64,000 nucleotides of DNA from Aplysia californica (lineage: Eukaryota > Mollusca > Gastropoda > Aplysiida > Aplysiidae). Position numbers and translations under genes: made by a program. Location of the stretch: NCBI RefSeq assembly GCF_000002075.1, contig NW_004797568.1:154047-218046 (forward strand), read 5' to 3'. A model generated the notes under the pieces. That model saw only the letters and a program-made list of their open reading frames with translations, did no database searches and was not told the DNA's origin. Of this stretch, positions 34,375 through 46,200 are shown in pieces. The number at the start of each line of letters is the position of its first letter. Position 1 is the stretch's first letter.

Positions 34375-34490
34375 CTACACTAGAGAGTAACAAAGAAAAG
34401 AAGAAGAGAGATAAGGACGATGGATGTTTGGTAGAAAAGATTAGGAGTAAACTAAGAGACCCACCAACCATCCACCCAACAGAAGCTCGT
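34375..34490 (-). mobile_element. SINE family B fragment, followed by a family C-like fragment to 34680
   Basis: AGAGAGTAACAAAGAAAAGA and GATGGATGTTTGGTAGAAAA match the family B short body in minus orientation. The next 190 bp carry AGAGGAGCACATGGACACAT as in the copies near 48853 and 56636. Confidence 0.55.
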
Positions 34491-35108
34491 GCACATAGAC
34501 TAACTAAAGATGTAAAAATTTGTCAAGTATTTCTTAAATCAAGACTACCATATTTTTGTTTCTTCAAGTCAAGAGGAGCACATGGACACATTAATGGTCA
34601 TTTTTTAGTGCAAGAAAGAAAACACATAGACAAAAACAACAGAAGGAATGAAGTGAATTAGAACCTGCCAGTACCGTAATATAACATGCACAAAGATTCT
34701 AAAATTTAAATAAATGTTTAAGCAGGTGAAAAAAACCTGCATTTAAATTTTAGAAAAAAGCATTGCACCTTCCTGACATCAAACATTCGTGTATGACGCG
34801 GTAGAATCAGGCGCTCGTCAATTTTTGTGCATGTGGAGTTATTGGTATCATCCAAGGAGCTTAGAACTAATGGAGCCTCCTCTCTCTCTTCGCGGCACCA
34901 CGAGCAGTACGTCGCGGTGGCGATCAAATATGGCCGCCGACTGTGGGCTAAATCACAAACTGTGGTGTTTCTTTTTACAGAATCTTATCGGGCTGGGCCA
35001 CGTTGTGGGGGGGGGGGGGAATGCACGCAAGGAAGAGGGGATGGGGATGGGATGAAAGAGGAGGGGCGGGCCTTGGGAAGGGACGAAGGAGAATGGGAAA
35101 AATTAAAT

Positions 35109-35109
35109 A

Positions 35110-35150
<41 letters not shown>

Positions 35151-35180
35151 GAGACAGACGGAGAGAGAGAGAGAGAGAGA
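35109..35180. repeat. (GA)n / (CAGA)n microsatellite
   Basis: GAGAGA run interrupted by CAGACAGACAGACAGA. Produces false ORFs on both strands. Confidence 0.93.
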
Positions 35181-35535
35181 TTGTGATCAACAGACGGGCT
35201 GACAGATAATGACAGGGAGAAAAAAAATAAATTCTGTGTATGATACGGACTGTTCAATTCTTTAAGAGTTTTATGTTATAATCTAGTTTAAAAATCAAAA
35301 AGATGTGTAAAATAAGAAGAAAACTTGTACGAGTAACATAAAATTATCAAACATACCAAATTATAAAGATAATCTATCAAGATGCTAAAATATTTAATTA
35401 TAAGAAATGGATAAAAATATACTTTTAAACTGAAGATATGATTGCATGATTCTAGGCGTGTGCCATAACTAACTTTATGTGTAAGGAATAGCGGACACAA
35501 AAGAGGGTCGATGCCAGCTTTATCAGATTGCTAAA

Positions 35536-35690
35536 AGTATGTCTTGGTCTATAAATAATAATATTATTGATTACAATAATTTTGTTTCCTGGTTTTCTCG
35601 AAGTGGAGCGCACAATGATTTCAAATATTTAAAAAGAGATAACAGCACCTTTGGAGGTGTGATCGTATGCATGAGCGTGCATGACCTTTG
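35536..35690. repeat. Direct repeat, copy 1 (155 bp)
   Basis: Near-identical to 36039-36195: both start AGTATGTCTTGGTCTATAAA and end GAGCGTGCATGACCTTTG, differing at a few positions. A local segmental duplication. Confidence 0.9.
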
Positions 35691-36038
35691 AAGTTGAAGG
35701 GTTGGTTGTTTTTTTGTTCAGTAAAATACATGTATGATATGGAGAGCAGCGATTTAGTCCCTTATTACACTCCAGAGGGGGATAATTTATCTTAGTGATG
35801 ACTCTCGTCAATGATAGTACATAACAAGATGGGCCACTCAGCCAAAAAAGTGTCCGCAGGAAGTATGCTCTTTGCTTCAGATGGCGCTGCAGTCTGTTTT
35901 GAAGCTCTCTTTCGTTTTTCCAGAAGAAGAATAGGAATAGCACCTCCTTGCGTGCGCAGATCGACTGCTGTTCATCAGCAGTTCGGGTACGTTCAGTGCG
36001 GAGTTTTAGTTTTTATTTTATTTTAATGACCTCTCGCC

Positions 36039-36195
36039 AGTATGTCTTGGTCTATAAATAATAATATTATTGATTACAATAATTTTGTTTCCTGGTTTTC
36101 CCGAAGTGGAGCGCACAATGATTTCAAATATTTAAAAAAAGAGATAACAGCACCTTTGGAGGTGTGATCGTATGCATGAGCGTGCATGACCTTTG
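36039..36195. repeat. Direct repeat, copy 2 (157 bp)
   Basis: Partner of 35536-35690, same orientation, about 350 bp apart. No TG...CA ends and no element structure between them. Confidence 0.9.
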
Positions 36196-37202
36196 TTCGC
36201 AAAGAGTGCGCTTTTGTGAAGAGGGCGCCACCAAATTTTGAGGACACTTTTTTAATTGGCTCAAAGAGAGAGGGGGCCCATAATGTTATCTACTATGATG
36301 ACTCTCGTGTAGTAAAATTTGTTTTTTGCTATGTTTCGTTTATTTTTTAACAGCAGAATCTTAAGTGAACCGGAATTATTGATTGTGGTATCTTAGGTGA
36401 AGACTACAACAATAGAATTAAACAGAGTATAGTTCTATCTAACAAGACTCAAACTCTTATCCACCCCACTTTACCCTCATCTGATATGGTTTGGTGTTTC
36501 TTTAACATAGAAAATATTCATCTTTATTGTTGTTGAGTATTGATTTTATATTCTAATGGAGCCTCTAGATATCAACATTTAGACTACAGTAGCATCTAAT
36601 CTGTACACACAAAGGAAAGCAATATCTTTAATTAAAATGTATAATGTGTATATTATATATAGGCCTACATACATACACTTGAGTATATATATATATATTA
36701 TGACACACACATAATAATTAAATAAATATATATATACACATAATAATTATATATATTTATGAATAAGAATACTTTTTAAAAATTGAGTATCTCGGTCTTT
36801 CTGCTGGGGTGTTGTATCCTTTTCAGCCTGGGTTGGCCTTGGCATGTAGCGCCGGTGCCAGCCTCTTATAAATATTAATGATCTAAATTGTGTTGCTGGG
36901 GGCATAAAAACACTTTCTTTCAAATTTTTTTTAAAGGAAAACAACTTAACAGTGAAAACTTCGGCCCACTGCAGCATCATATCGGTTCTTGCACTAAAAT
37001 ACAACACAGGTGCAAGGCATTTTTACAAATTGACTTGCCTAATCTCAAGGACCTCGGAATAAAACCTTCTTTCTTATCAAGATTTCAGTCCGTGAGTCGG
37101 GCATTCGCGCAGCGCAGGTAGACCAGTTCCGCCGCGAGAGAGGGCTCCTATCAGGCATGCGGTGCCGCTCACAGAGCATCCTCCATTACTTTTAAGGGAG
37201 TG

Positions 37203-37327
37203 CTTATTTAGGCCACATATGGCCTAAATAAGGTAAGGGAGGGGGTTTAGCTTATTTAGGCCACAGTGGACTGTGGCCTAAATAAGGTAAGGGAGGGGGG
37301 TTTAGCTTATTTAGGCCACAGTGGACT
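37203..37327. repeat. Tandem array of palindromes (CTTATTTAGGCC arms)
   Basis: Perfect hairpins at 37203-37232 (13-bp arms) and 37251-37286 (16-bp arms, GGCCACAG/CTGTGGCC). A third, half copy lies at 37306-37327, with GTAAGGGAGGGGGTTTAG spacers between. The array stops exactly where the LINE fragment starts. Confidence 0.9.
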
Positions 37328-37640
37328 CATCTCTACTACAGCTGCCTCTCTCCGCAAGTCCAGGGGTTCCAGGTTCGTGTGGATTTCACAAGCTGCAGTT
37401 GGAGTGGATCTCAAAGCTCCGGAGATAAATCGTACAGCTTGGTTTTGAATTTTGTCAAGAGACCTCTGAGTTGGTTTGCTGCAGATTGTCTGTAAAGTTA
37501 GGTTATATTCCATGGCAGATCGTACATAGCCAACATATAGCTGTCTGAGTGCATCCTTGTCCGCTCCCCATGAAGTGCTAGCCAGTCGTCTGAGAAGGTT
37601 AAGTCTCTTGTTGGCCTTCGTCTTCAGGTTCCAGATATGG
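37322..37640 (-). mobile_element. LINE reverse transcriptase fragment (C-terminal part)
   Basis: Minus strand is open for about 100 codons: KANKRLNLLRRLA, YVGYVRSAMEYNL, SLDKIQNQAVRFISGALRST, EPLDLRREAAVVE. This is the region after the polymerase palm in Jockey/I/RTE-type non-LTR elements, where RxxGAMRSTP and PLxxRRE are usual. Truncated at both ends. Confidence 0.85.
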
Positions 37641-37999
37641 TTTTTGCATGAAAACTGTCTGTCCAGCTAGGTAGGTCGGGTTTTCAACTTTTTCTAGTTT
37701 GTTTCCTGCAAGTAAGATGGTGAGATTTTGCTTTGCAACTTTGTGGCTTTTATTTATATATAAAAGGGTTGAACAAAAAACAAAAAATTTGATTACAATT
37801 GCGAAACTGGTGGGAAAATGCCTGTTTCTCTCATTTTGTTATTTTGACGAGCGCCTGATTTCCACACGATGCCTCACATTGATTAAATTCAAGGATGTTC
37901 CACAACATTTCAAAACAGCAAAAGATGCATTTCCCAAGAAGAGTAAATTTAGACCCACCTTAACTTCTACATTTTAAATATTCTTACAACTGACAGCTT

Positions 38000-39845
38000 T
38001 CGGTCATACATTCAAACAAAAAAGAACTTTAAAAACTTGAGACAAATGAAATTATTACATTTCTTTTATTTACATGTTAAATTCACAAATTTTTTTAGCT
38101 GTTTACGTAAACAATTATGTTCTCTCTTCTCTTGACTATACCTTCTGAGCACAGAAGGAAGCTTTTTTTTTTTTTTTTGCGACAAGGCCAGTGCAACTAC
38201 CTGGACGCTGATTCCTAAATATGGTATGTGTTTTTTTGATACACTAAGAAATGTGTGGGGCACACATGGTTCAATCCGAAAATGCTTGCTAGCGCAGAGA
38301 TAAAGGTCCTCTGCAAGACAAAACTTTCAGTTTGAATTTTAACTAAAAGAATGTCATACACCCCAAATTAAAAAAAAAAAAAAAATTACACATGGACAAT
38401 TACAAACACCCAACATAATCATATTCAAAGAAAATCCCAAGAAACAAAACATTAAGCTTGTCAAAACAGTAGCCTTACTTAAACGATTAAACAATAAAAC
38501 TTAAATGAAAACATTCCATTCTCCCACATCCCAATCGCATACCTTGCATGAATATTTGTGTTTGTACAAGATGTGATGCATATATATTATGTACGTGAAC
38601 AAAAGCCAGAACATCTGGGAGAAACAGATAAAAGAGAGAGCTTAAACTACTTAAAGCCTGACAAAAGACAAGTAGACACCAACAAGGCCATTCCCATTTC
38701 TCAATTTCCAGGTCATGTATGTTGTATGTACGTACTAGTATCATGTATGTATGTACATTGTTATATGTATTATAATTGTATGTACATGTAAAATACTATA
38801 AGTGGCAGTGGAAGAGTAACAAGTTGCAGAACATTTGACTGAGGAGATTGAGATGACGGAATGGCACTTGGCGAAGAAAAAGATGAGTGGTGTATGCTGC
38901 CTGAGTAGTGAATTGGGACACAATTCCATCTGGGGGGCCGGGGGGGTTAATTTTAAGATAATCATACTCTTGGAGACATTGGTCAGAGCTAAAGTGAAAA
39001 CTGCAGTAAATTGACATGCTCCCACTTCACAACTGACCTTTAGCCCACTGGGACAATTCATGCACCAAAATATCCAGAGCTTTCATGACCAGTGTTGAAT
39101 GAACAGCACAAGACAGAATGTCCAGATTTCAGATTTTTGCATGGGGGGGGGGGGAACCAGCCTGAAGTCAAGTTGCAATGAGAAACCTGCTGCACTGTGC
39201 TACGTACATGAAATATAAGCAGTTGGTTGACAAAAACTGAAGAGGAGCAGACGATATGTTCTTACAACTCCCAGTCCCTTAGAGATAGGGTGTTGCTGAA
39301 GGACCAAAGGTGTCAGTCACTCAAAATTGTTTTATTTCAGGCCTGAGGTGGGTTTACACAATAATAATATAGTGCATACAGAAAACTATTCACATATTCA
39401 TTGCTTGACAGGGGATAAGACAGATAGAGAAAGACGGAGGTGAAATGTTTTGCACACATACATACATAAACTCAAGTATGGGTCAAGACAAAAGAACCAC
39501 AAGAGATCTGAAAGGGGCTTATATCATTGCAACGCTTCTCAGCATTGGAATCGTCCACCCAAAACAAAACAGGAAGAATTAAAAGAGGTTGGATGTCATT
39601 CCCCAAATTGGGGTTATTCAGCAGGTTGACATCCCAATAACCAGCCACATGTGTCCATTAGTGCTGCAGTGACATGGAGGTAATGATAAGTTGGTGGGAA
39701 GGAGGAGAGCGATCTCGTCATTGATGAAACAGTTGCTTTGAATGGGAAGGATCATTATGAAATACAGTAGTCTATGCCTCAGTGCATGGTGTTCCCGGGG
39801 GCAGCTTACGTGTACTTTTTACCAGAGAGAGCGGTTTTTTTTCTT
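38000..39845. other. Intergenic stretch without recognisable gene
   Basis: AT-rich, with runs of T (about 38165) and A (about 38370) and a TGTATGTACGTA-type simple repeat at 38715-38790. No conserved coding frame seen on either strand. Confidence 0.5.
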
Positions 39846-40020
39846 TTCTAGTAAAGATTTTACAGCGCTTGCAACTGCATAAGGTCATATGAGCGCCAGA
39901 AGATTAGACGTGTTACAAGAGAGTAACAAACATAAAAAAGAAGGAGGGGGAGATAATGACGATAGATGTTTGATAGGAAAGAAGGAGCAAACCACACCAG
40001 AGCACCCGCCAACCACTCCC
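39846..40020 (-). mobile_element. SINE family B, short form
   Basis: Plus strand shows the inverted tail TTTTACAGCGCTTGCAACTG, CATAAGGTCATATGAGCGCC, then GAGTAACAAACATAAAAAAG and CACCCGCCAACCACTCCC. Confidence 0.85.
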
Positions 40021-40081
40021 TGAGAGTGTTTACATGAACCTGAGTAAAAAGGGAAAGCTATGCAACCATCATATTTTTGTT

Positions 40082-40325
40082 TAGTTTTAGTAAGTGTTTT
40101 ACAGCACGTGCAACACAATATGGTCATATAAGTGCCGAAGATTAGAGTTTAGTTTTAGAAGAGGTTTTACAGCGCTTGAGACTGCATAAAGTCATATGAA
40201 CGCCAGAAGATTAGAGGTGTTACAAGAGAGTAACAAACACAAAAAAGAAGGAGGGGAGATAAAGACAACAGATGTTTGATAGTATAGGAAAGAAGAAGCA
40301 AACCACACCAGAGCACCCGCCAACC
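40082..40325 (-). mobile_element. Two family B SINE copies side by side
   Basis: 40148-40325 is a complete short form. 40082-40147 is the 3' tail of a second copy broken at TGCCGAAGATTAGAG, so one copy appears to have inserted into another at this point. Confidence 0.75.
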
Positions 40326-41247
40326 ATCACATTTAAATTGTTAGGCCAGTAGACCTATCTAGTGTTCTTTAGCATTTTTATGTGTGTTGTGCATCATAAA
40401 CATGACAGTCAGAAAGCAATAAATAAGAAACCTCCCCTCAAAGACACATTTTGAGTGACCAATTAAAAGACATTTCAGTCACTCAAACATATCGCTTGCC
40501 CCACTGACAGTACGGCGTGAAAACGCTGTCCTTCACTTTCATCAGAAGGTAGAGGGAAAGAAATATAAGCAAGTTCAGTAGGTGAAAGAAATCCACAAAG
40601 ATGCTTCCATTCAGACTCTTAGGCTACTGTAAAACACTGGAGTGTAAATCCCAACTCCAAGAGCCCACAGATTGATCTGCACAGTGCAGTGCTCGTATTT
40701 TGAAACTGACACAATAAAACATGACGGAATTGACACACAAAGTGCAAAAACAAATTATGCATATATTTTAATTTGCATTGATATCCTGCAATGTTCTGAT
40801 TCATAGTAGTTATTCAATAATTTTAATAACAACAGAGTGCTCAATTATTCCGTTGTCAACTGTACAATCAAGACCTTCGTCTCTACTCTTGATGTTGTTG
40901 TTGTAGTTGTTGTGGCTGAATTGCAAGGCAGCATGAGAACATTCAACCCGAAGCAGCGGCACTACAGGACATAAAAAGTACAGGTACAGGAAACGAGAAC
41001 AGAAGTAGCAAACCACATGAGCGTATCCGCCAGTCATGCACGTTCGACCTTACTTTTACAGTTCGAGCTTGGTATGCCCAAGTAAAAGCAAAAACAGTAG
41101 ATAGTTTATACACAAACAGTTCGTCGCCTCAGAACTATATTGTCCAAAGTGTACTTTAAGTGTAGAGTGCACTTTGGACAAAACAGTTCCGAGGCAATGA
41201 GTTATAACGTGTTTCTACTACAACTCTAGAATATGAACAACATACGA

Positions 41248-41495
41248 TTAACCCTATCCGTATGTCGTCTTTTACTATCGTATCCATATGATATGGGGAA
41301 CTCTGTGCCACCACTTTCCAAAGAGGAAATTTACTCGTTAATCCGATCCGTACACTTTGCATGGCAGTCTGTCAAAATGATTTTTTGAGAAAAACTGAAC
41401 GTTTCAAAGAGATCTTTGCATTAGAAGTATTTTAAAATGTGAAGAATACAACCCCGGGGGTACAAAATGACCCCAGGGCGTCCGGATAGGGTTAA
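41248..41495. mobile_element. piggyBac-type MITE, copy 1
   Basis: TTAA on both sides with inverted CCCTATCCG ends (TTAACCCTATCCGTA ... CGGATAGGGTTAA). Shares its interior with 46479-46712 (GTGCCACCACTTTCCAAAGA). Intergenic, downstream of CSE1L. Confidence 0.85.
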
Positions 41496-41759
41496 GAAAT
41501 TCCAAAACAATATAAGGATCAACTGAAGTGTATCAGAGGTGCACATGATCTTTGATGAGATTTGTCACCAAAAAAACCCAACTTATATGTACAGTTTAGA
41601 GTTTTGTCTCAACACTAGTACACTACAGACAATAATAGTTTAATAAAAATCCTTGCAAGTGAATTAAAAGTAAAATATATGTCATTCAAACTCATCTGGA
41701 CTGCACCATTTGGTTTGCACCAGTCTTAACGAGAGCAAAGCATTTCATGGAGCAATATT

Positions 41760-42025
41760 AAAGTTGTTGTTGTTGTTGTTAGCGATCCAGTAGCATCTGA
41801 GCATTAACTCTTCTGCATGTTGCCATTCAGTAATAGTTGCATGTTTGTTCTAATTGTTTTCTTGAGGAGTAGAGGCAATTAGATGTGTGGGGTAGCTTGG
41901 GAAGAAAACATCCCCTTAAATCAGTTAGTTTTCTACAGAAGAACAGATGATGTTCCACTGTCTCTGAGGGGTAGTCACATAGTGGGCAGGCAGCAGACTG
42001 CTTTACTCCAATTCGGTTGAGATGT
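41760..42025 (-). mobile_element. LINE 3' end with zinc-knuckle-like C-terminus and (AAC)n tail
   Basis: Minus strand encodes LNRIGVKQSAACPLCDYPSE then TVEHHLFFC, the CPxC...HxxxxC tail motif of several non-LTR elements. It continues to CTGGATCGCTAACAACAAC. The start is truncated. Confidence 0.8.
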
Positions 42026-42658
42026 TAAAGCCAAACAAAACAGTTTTAATTTCATACTACAAATAACTGCCAGCTCTACGCTCTGTGTGGCAAAAGCAAA
42101 GCGAGTGATTATTCTTTTCTCTTCCCTAGACAACACACTCAAGTCTCTTGGTCACTACGTCATCTCCACAAAGGCTTGGCCAGTCTCCTGGTGACGTACA
42201 ACCGCACATAGTGGCACAACCGTCATAATGTGAACCTTCTCTCATCTTCTAACTCAGTCTCTTCCCCCCCCCTCACAGCACATCACTATTGCTGCTGCGG
42301 CGATACACAGTGTCCCATCTACCTTTTCCTCTCTAGTTCTGCAGTCTTTCCTCCCAGCAGTAGCATAGCGTTCGTCAACCTCTTTCCGCCCATATCATCC
42401 CTTGTGGGTTGTTCAGAATTGACCACAGCGTCATCAACACTTAAGATAAAGTTGTACTTGGATTAAATACAAAAAACACACTATACCAGATTGAAAAAAA
42501 AAACCCCAAACAACCCAAATAAACCATAACTTAGATTCCAGTTCCAATGGGTCATAAATGTTGGAGTATGGCCCACTTTGTTGTACAGAGAAAAGCAATA
42601 GAAACAAAAACAACACTTAACAAACAGAGCGCCTAAACACAGAATAAACAGCAAAGTT

Positions 42659-42845
42659 AGTTTTAGTTTTAGTAGAAGTTTTACAGCGCTCGCAACTGCA
42701 TAAGGTAATATGAGCACCAGAAGATCAGCGGTGTTACAAGAGAGTAACAAACATAAAAAACAAGAAGGGGAGAAAAGAACGATAGATGTTTGATAGGAAA
42801 GAAGAAGCAAACCATATCAGAGCACCCGCCATCCACCCACTAACG
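42659..42845 (-). mobile_element. SINE family B, short form
   Basis: Tail complement TTTTACAGCGCTCGCAACTG and GTAATATGAGCACCAGAAGA, body with GATAGATGTTTGATAGGAAA, end CACCCGCCATCCACCCACTA. Lies about 360 bp past the CSE1L stop. Confidence 0.85.
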
Positions 42846-43200
42846 GCAAAGTCTGGGGCCACAACAGGCGGACAATCTAATTTGTCCTCTGAGCAATAAG
42901 AAACTAAGGACCCGTCACCACTGACTTCTAGGACAAACTTCATGTGTTTGTGTGTGTGTGCGTGTGTAGCCGGGTGTGAGCCGTTGACCAGGGGTGCTAC
43001 CTAGATGCGAGATTTCTGGAACTTACTGGAATGTCAGGGAATGAAAAACACACTGACATGTTTTGTAGAAAGAAGGCCATACATCTGCAACAGAAAAAGA
43101 CAAAACTTTAGACTTTTCTGCAGTTCCAGAAATTCATGGGGAAAGGCAACACCGCTGGTTTGTGATGAATCAATGCACAGATAGGGTGAGCCCATTTTTT

Positions 43201-43290
43201 TCAGTTGATCTGAACCTGGGCAGTCTGAAAGTACTGCTGAAGAAATCCCTGTGCCTCTTTGTCCATGCCTGAAGATATCAGTGGCTGAAT
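43201..43290 (-). CDS. CSE1L: CSE1L last exon with stop
   Basis: Acceptor TACATTTCAG. Encodes [20 protein letters not shown] through QVQIN, stop TGA at 43203-43201. It matches the family end (AEALQYLQGYLQ...), about the same length. Confidence 0.9.
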   Translation of the reverse strand: MQPLISSGMDKEAQGFLQQYFQTAQVQIN

Positions 43291-46200
43291 CTGAAATGTA
43301 GAAAGAAAGAAATGACCCTTTTTGAAGTAACAAAACTATCTTAAAACAAAATCCCTTTTCACATCATGAACCGTCTTCATGAAGGATTTTCAATTTGAGG
43401 CAAATGTAAATTCCAAGCTCTTTAGTGAGCTAAAAACTAAAACAAAAAATCGGTGGAATTTCAAGATAAAAATAAGAACATAGCTGCTTTTTTAAACGAC
43501 CAATCTTAATTCAAAGGTTGTTGTTGTTATCGATCCAGTAATTCAAAGGTTTACACACAAACGTCCAAGAAACATTGCTCTTTTTTCCATTAAATTTATT
43601 TTATTTTTATTCTCAATTATAGCCAATCAAGTAAATATTAACACAACTTTTATAGAAAAAGTACAGAGAAATAGAACTTTGTAACTATCACTAAGATCTT
43701 TCTATTCACTGGGTAATAAGTCAAAGGATGTGCTGACTTATTTTGGTTGATTGAGTAGGTGCTTTACAGCACTATCGACTCAGTTTTGGTCATGTAAGCG
43801 CCAACAAGTTTTAATATAAAAAATCTATCATCATGTTAAAAGGAAGGACTTGTGAAATGGACAATTTGTAGCCAATCCAAGAAAAACAAGTTCCCTTACC
43901 ACACCAGGATAACCCGTTGACAACTTCTCCAAATGCTTGACTAAGTTGAGCTTGGGGTCTTCACCAAAACCCTTAAGGGGGTCATGCTCAGCTTTGCCAG
44001 CAAATGCCAGCTGAGAATAAGCCGCTTGATAGCCTGAAATTACAGAACATTTTTTTAAGCCCGCATTAAGATAATTTTTGGAGGAAGACAGCACTGCAAC
44101 CCAGCAGAGGGATGGAGATACTCATCTGAAGAAACTGTCTTTACAATAGGAGTAGGTACCAGAAACTAAACTTTCAATGTAGCTGTATGCCAAATTTATC
44201 TGTTCTATATGAAAGGTCTATGTCTCCTGAGAATTTTAATACCATTCTTTAACCTCTCAGTCGATTTTACAGAAAATGGTAGCTGTTTTAAATAAGGTCA
44301 AATTTGTTTAAGTCGCTAACTGTAGGCAGAGTAAACAAGGCCTTCCGAGCGCATGGTTTTCCGTGAAATTGGGGTAATTCAGATCGCTGCTACTTGGCTC
44401 TTTCGCTATCAAACACCAAATGCTGTACACCTTGTAAAAGTTCAGCTTTTCCTTGTTACAATAGTGTGAGTTGTTCATATGTCCGATTATTACGAGCTGG
44501 AGAATCGACGTGGAAAGGGAAGCCCCTCGCGGTTGGAACGTGTGGTCGGCCGGTTCAAAAAGTGACATGCGCGCAATCAAATGCTTCGCGGAAAGATTCA
44601 TGATTAAATACCGTCTTTTCATTGGCGGAGAACTGTTGAGCTTTGGACGGGCTTTCCCGCGATATATTTTTGGTTTAAATAGAAAGCCTTTAAAAATGCC
44701 GTCAAAGTTTTCAAAGATCATTTTTTACACAAAATATGTAAAATACCGGCTCAAAAAAGAAATCAATAGAAAGATCAGTTGACAGACAGGAAAAGAGTAC
44801 CAAGTGCACCAAACATCTCCACATTAACAGAGTACAATCACAATAACATAAATATTGAGTCTAATTTTTTTCAAGACTGTGAGATCAGTGTAAATCAGTA
44901 TTTTATTGCGCAAACACGATGACCTGTCGTCATTTCGACAAAAACACTCGAGCGTTGTCTCAGCTGGCGCCGCACTGGCCCCCGCGGCGAGCAAGTCGGC
45001 TCTCTATACTGTAGTGTACTGAGCGCTCCCTGCGTGGGGGGGGGGGGGTTGCTTTCCGAGCTTCGCGGAAGGATTGATGAAAAAAAATTCCAAGCTGATT
45101 ACTTTATTCTAATAGAAAATGAACTGATCTTTCTAATGATTACTTTTTTGAGCCGGTATTTTATATTTCGTGTAAAAAAATGATCTTTCAAAACTTTGAC
45201 TGTATTTTTAAAGGCTTTCTATTAAAACGCCAAAGGTCAAATATATACCCACGGGAAAGCCCTTTCAAAGCTCTACAGTACTTTGCCAATAAAAAGACGA
45301 TACTTAATCACCAATCTTTCCGCGAAGCATTTGAATGCACGCGTGTCAATTTTTGAACCGGCCGACCGCAAGGGGCTTCATTTTCCACTGCGATTCTCCA
45401 GCTCCTAATAATCGGACATATAAACAACTTACACCATTGTAATGAGGAAAAGCTGAACTTTTACAAGGGGTACAGCATTTGGTGTTAGATAGCGAAAGAG
45501 CCAAGTAACAGCGATCCAAATTACCCCGATTTCACCAAAACCACGCACTCGGAAGGTAGCGAGTGCCCGTGAGGCCGTGTTTACGCTACCTAATAGGAGA
45601 ATTCAACTCACATCTTTAGCGAATAAGGCTTAAAATCAATAACACTAAGTATCCCAGAAGCTGGAAACCGGCTAGAGTGAGTTTTCAATAAGAACAGTGA
45701 ACATCTATTAATTGGTAGGCCTGAATAGGAGAAAGTATAATATGATTAACACAATGATGGTCCTTTTGTGTATGTGTGTGTGTGCGCGCGCGCGCTTGCA
45801 GGGGTGAGAGGGAGGATACAGCATCACAGCAGACAAAACAAGAAAGAAAAAAAAAAGACATTAGACAATCCACTCCCCCATTTTTTATTTCCAAATAAGA
45901 CACTACAGAAATCTAACTACTGGTCAATTGGTCAACCTTTTACAATCCTACCTGGTGTGTCCTCGACCTCAATAAAGTGCTCATCGTCGGGGACAGACTC
46001 GTCTTCTGGCAGCTCAAACAGACCAATCAAGGCTTGGAGCAGACGGGGCCTGGTTGAAAGAGATAAATCTGGGTTGTTGGCAGTAGTTTTGGTGTGGAAT
46101 GCTACTACCAAGTATCTACCATCCTTATATCTCCTCCTCCTCTTTTTTGTTTGCATGTTATTTTCTAGTAACATTTCTAATCTTCAGCAATTATACGACC

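Larger units (their letters stand above)
34794..37876 (-). mobile_element. Large member (3.1 kb) of the GAGCGCCTGAT TIR family
   Basis: Left end TGACGCGGTAGAATCAGGCG and right end TTGACGAGCGCCTGATTTCC are inverted. Sequence inside each end matches the corresponding inner sequence of the 0.4-kb copies at 10876 and 61196, in opposite orientation. The extra 2.7 kb holds a (GA)n run, a 155-bp direct repeat pair, palindromic repeats and a LINE fragment. It is therefore either the longer parent or a short copy enlarged by insertions; no transposase recognised. Confidence 0.6.

Noticed and set aside
34827-35257. ORFs over the GA-rich stretch on both strands
   Set aside because: Arg/Glu and Ser/Leu runs from a microsatellite.
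35536-36195. Pair of long terminal repeats
   Set aside because: No TG...CA ends, no primer-binding or polypurine tract, no target duplication and no coding remnants between them.
44308-44721. 137-codon ORF on the minus strand
   Set aside because: Lies in one arm of the foldback element, not kept open in the other arm, and resembles no known protein.
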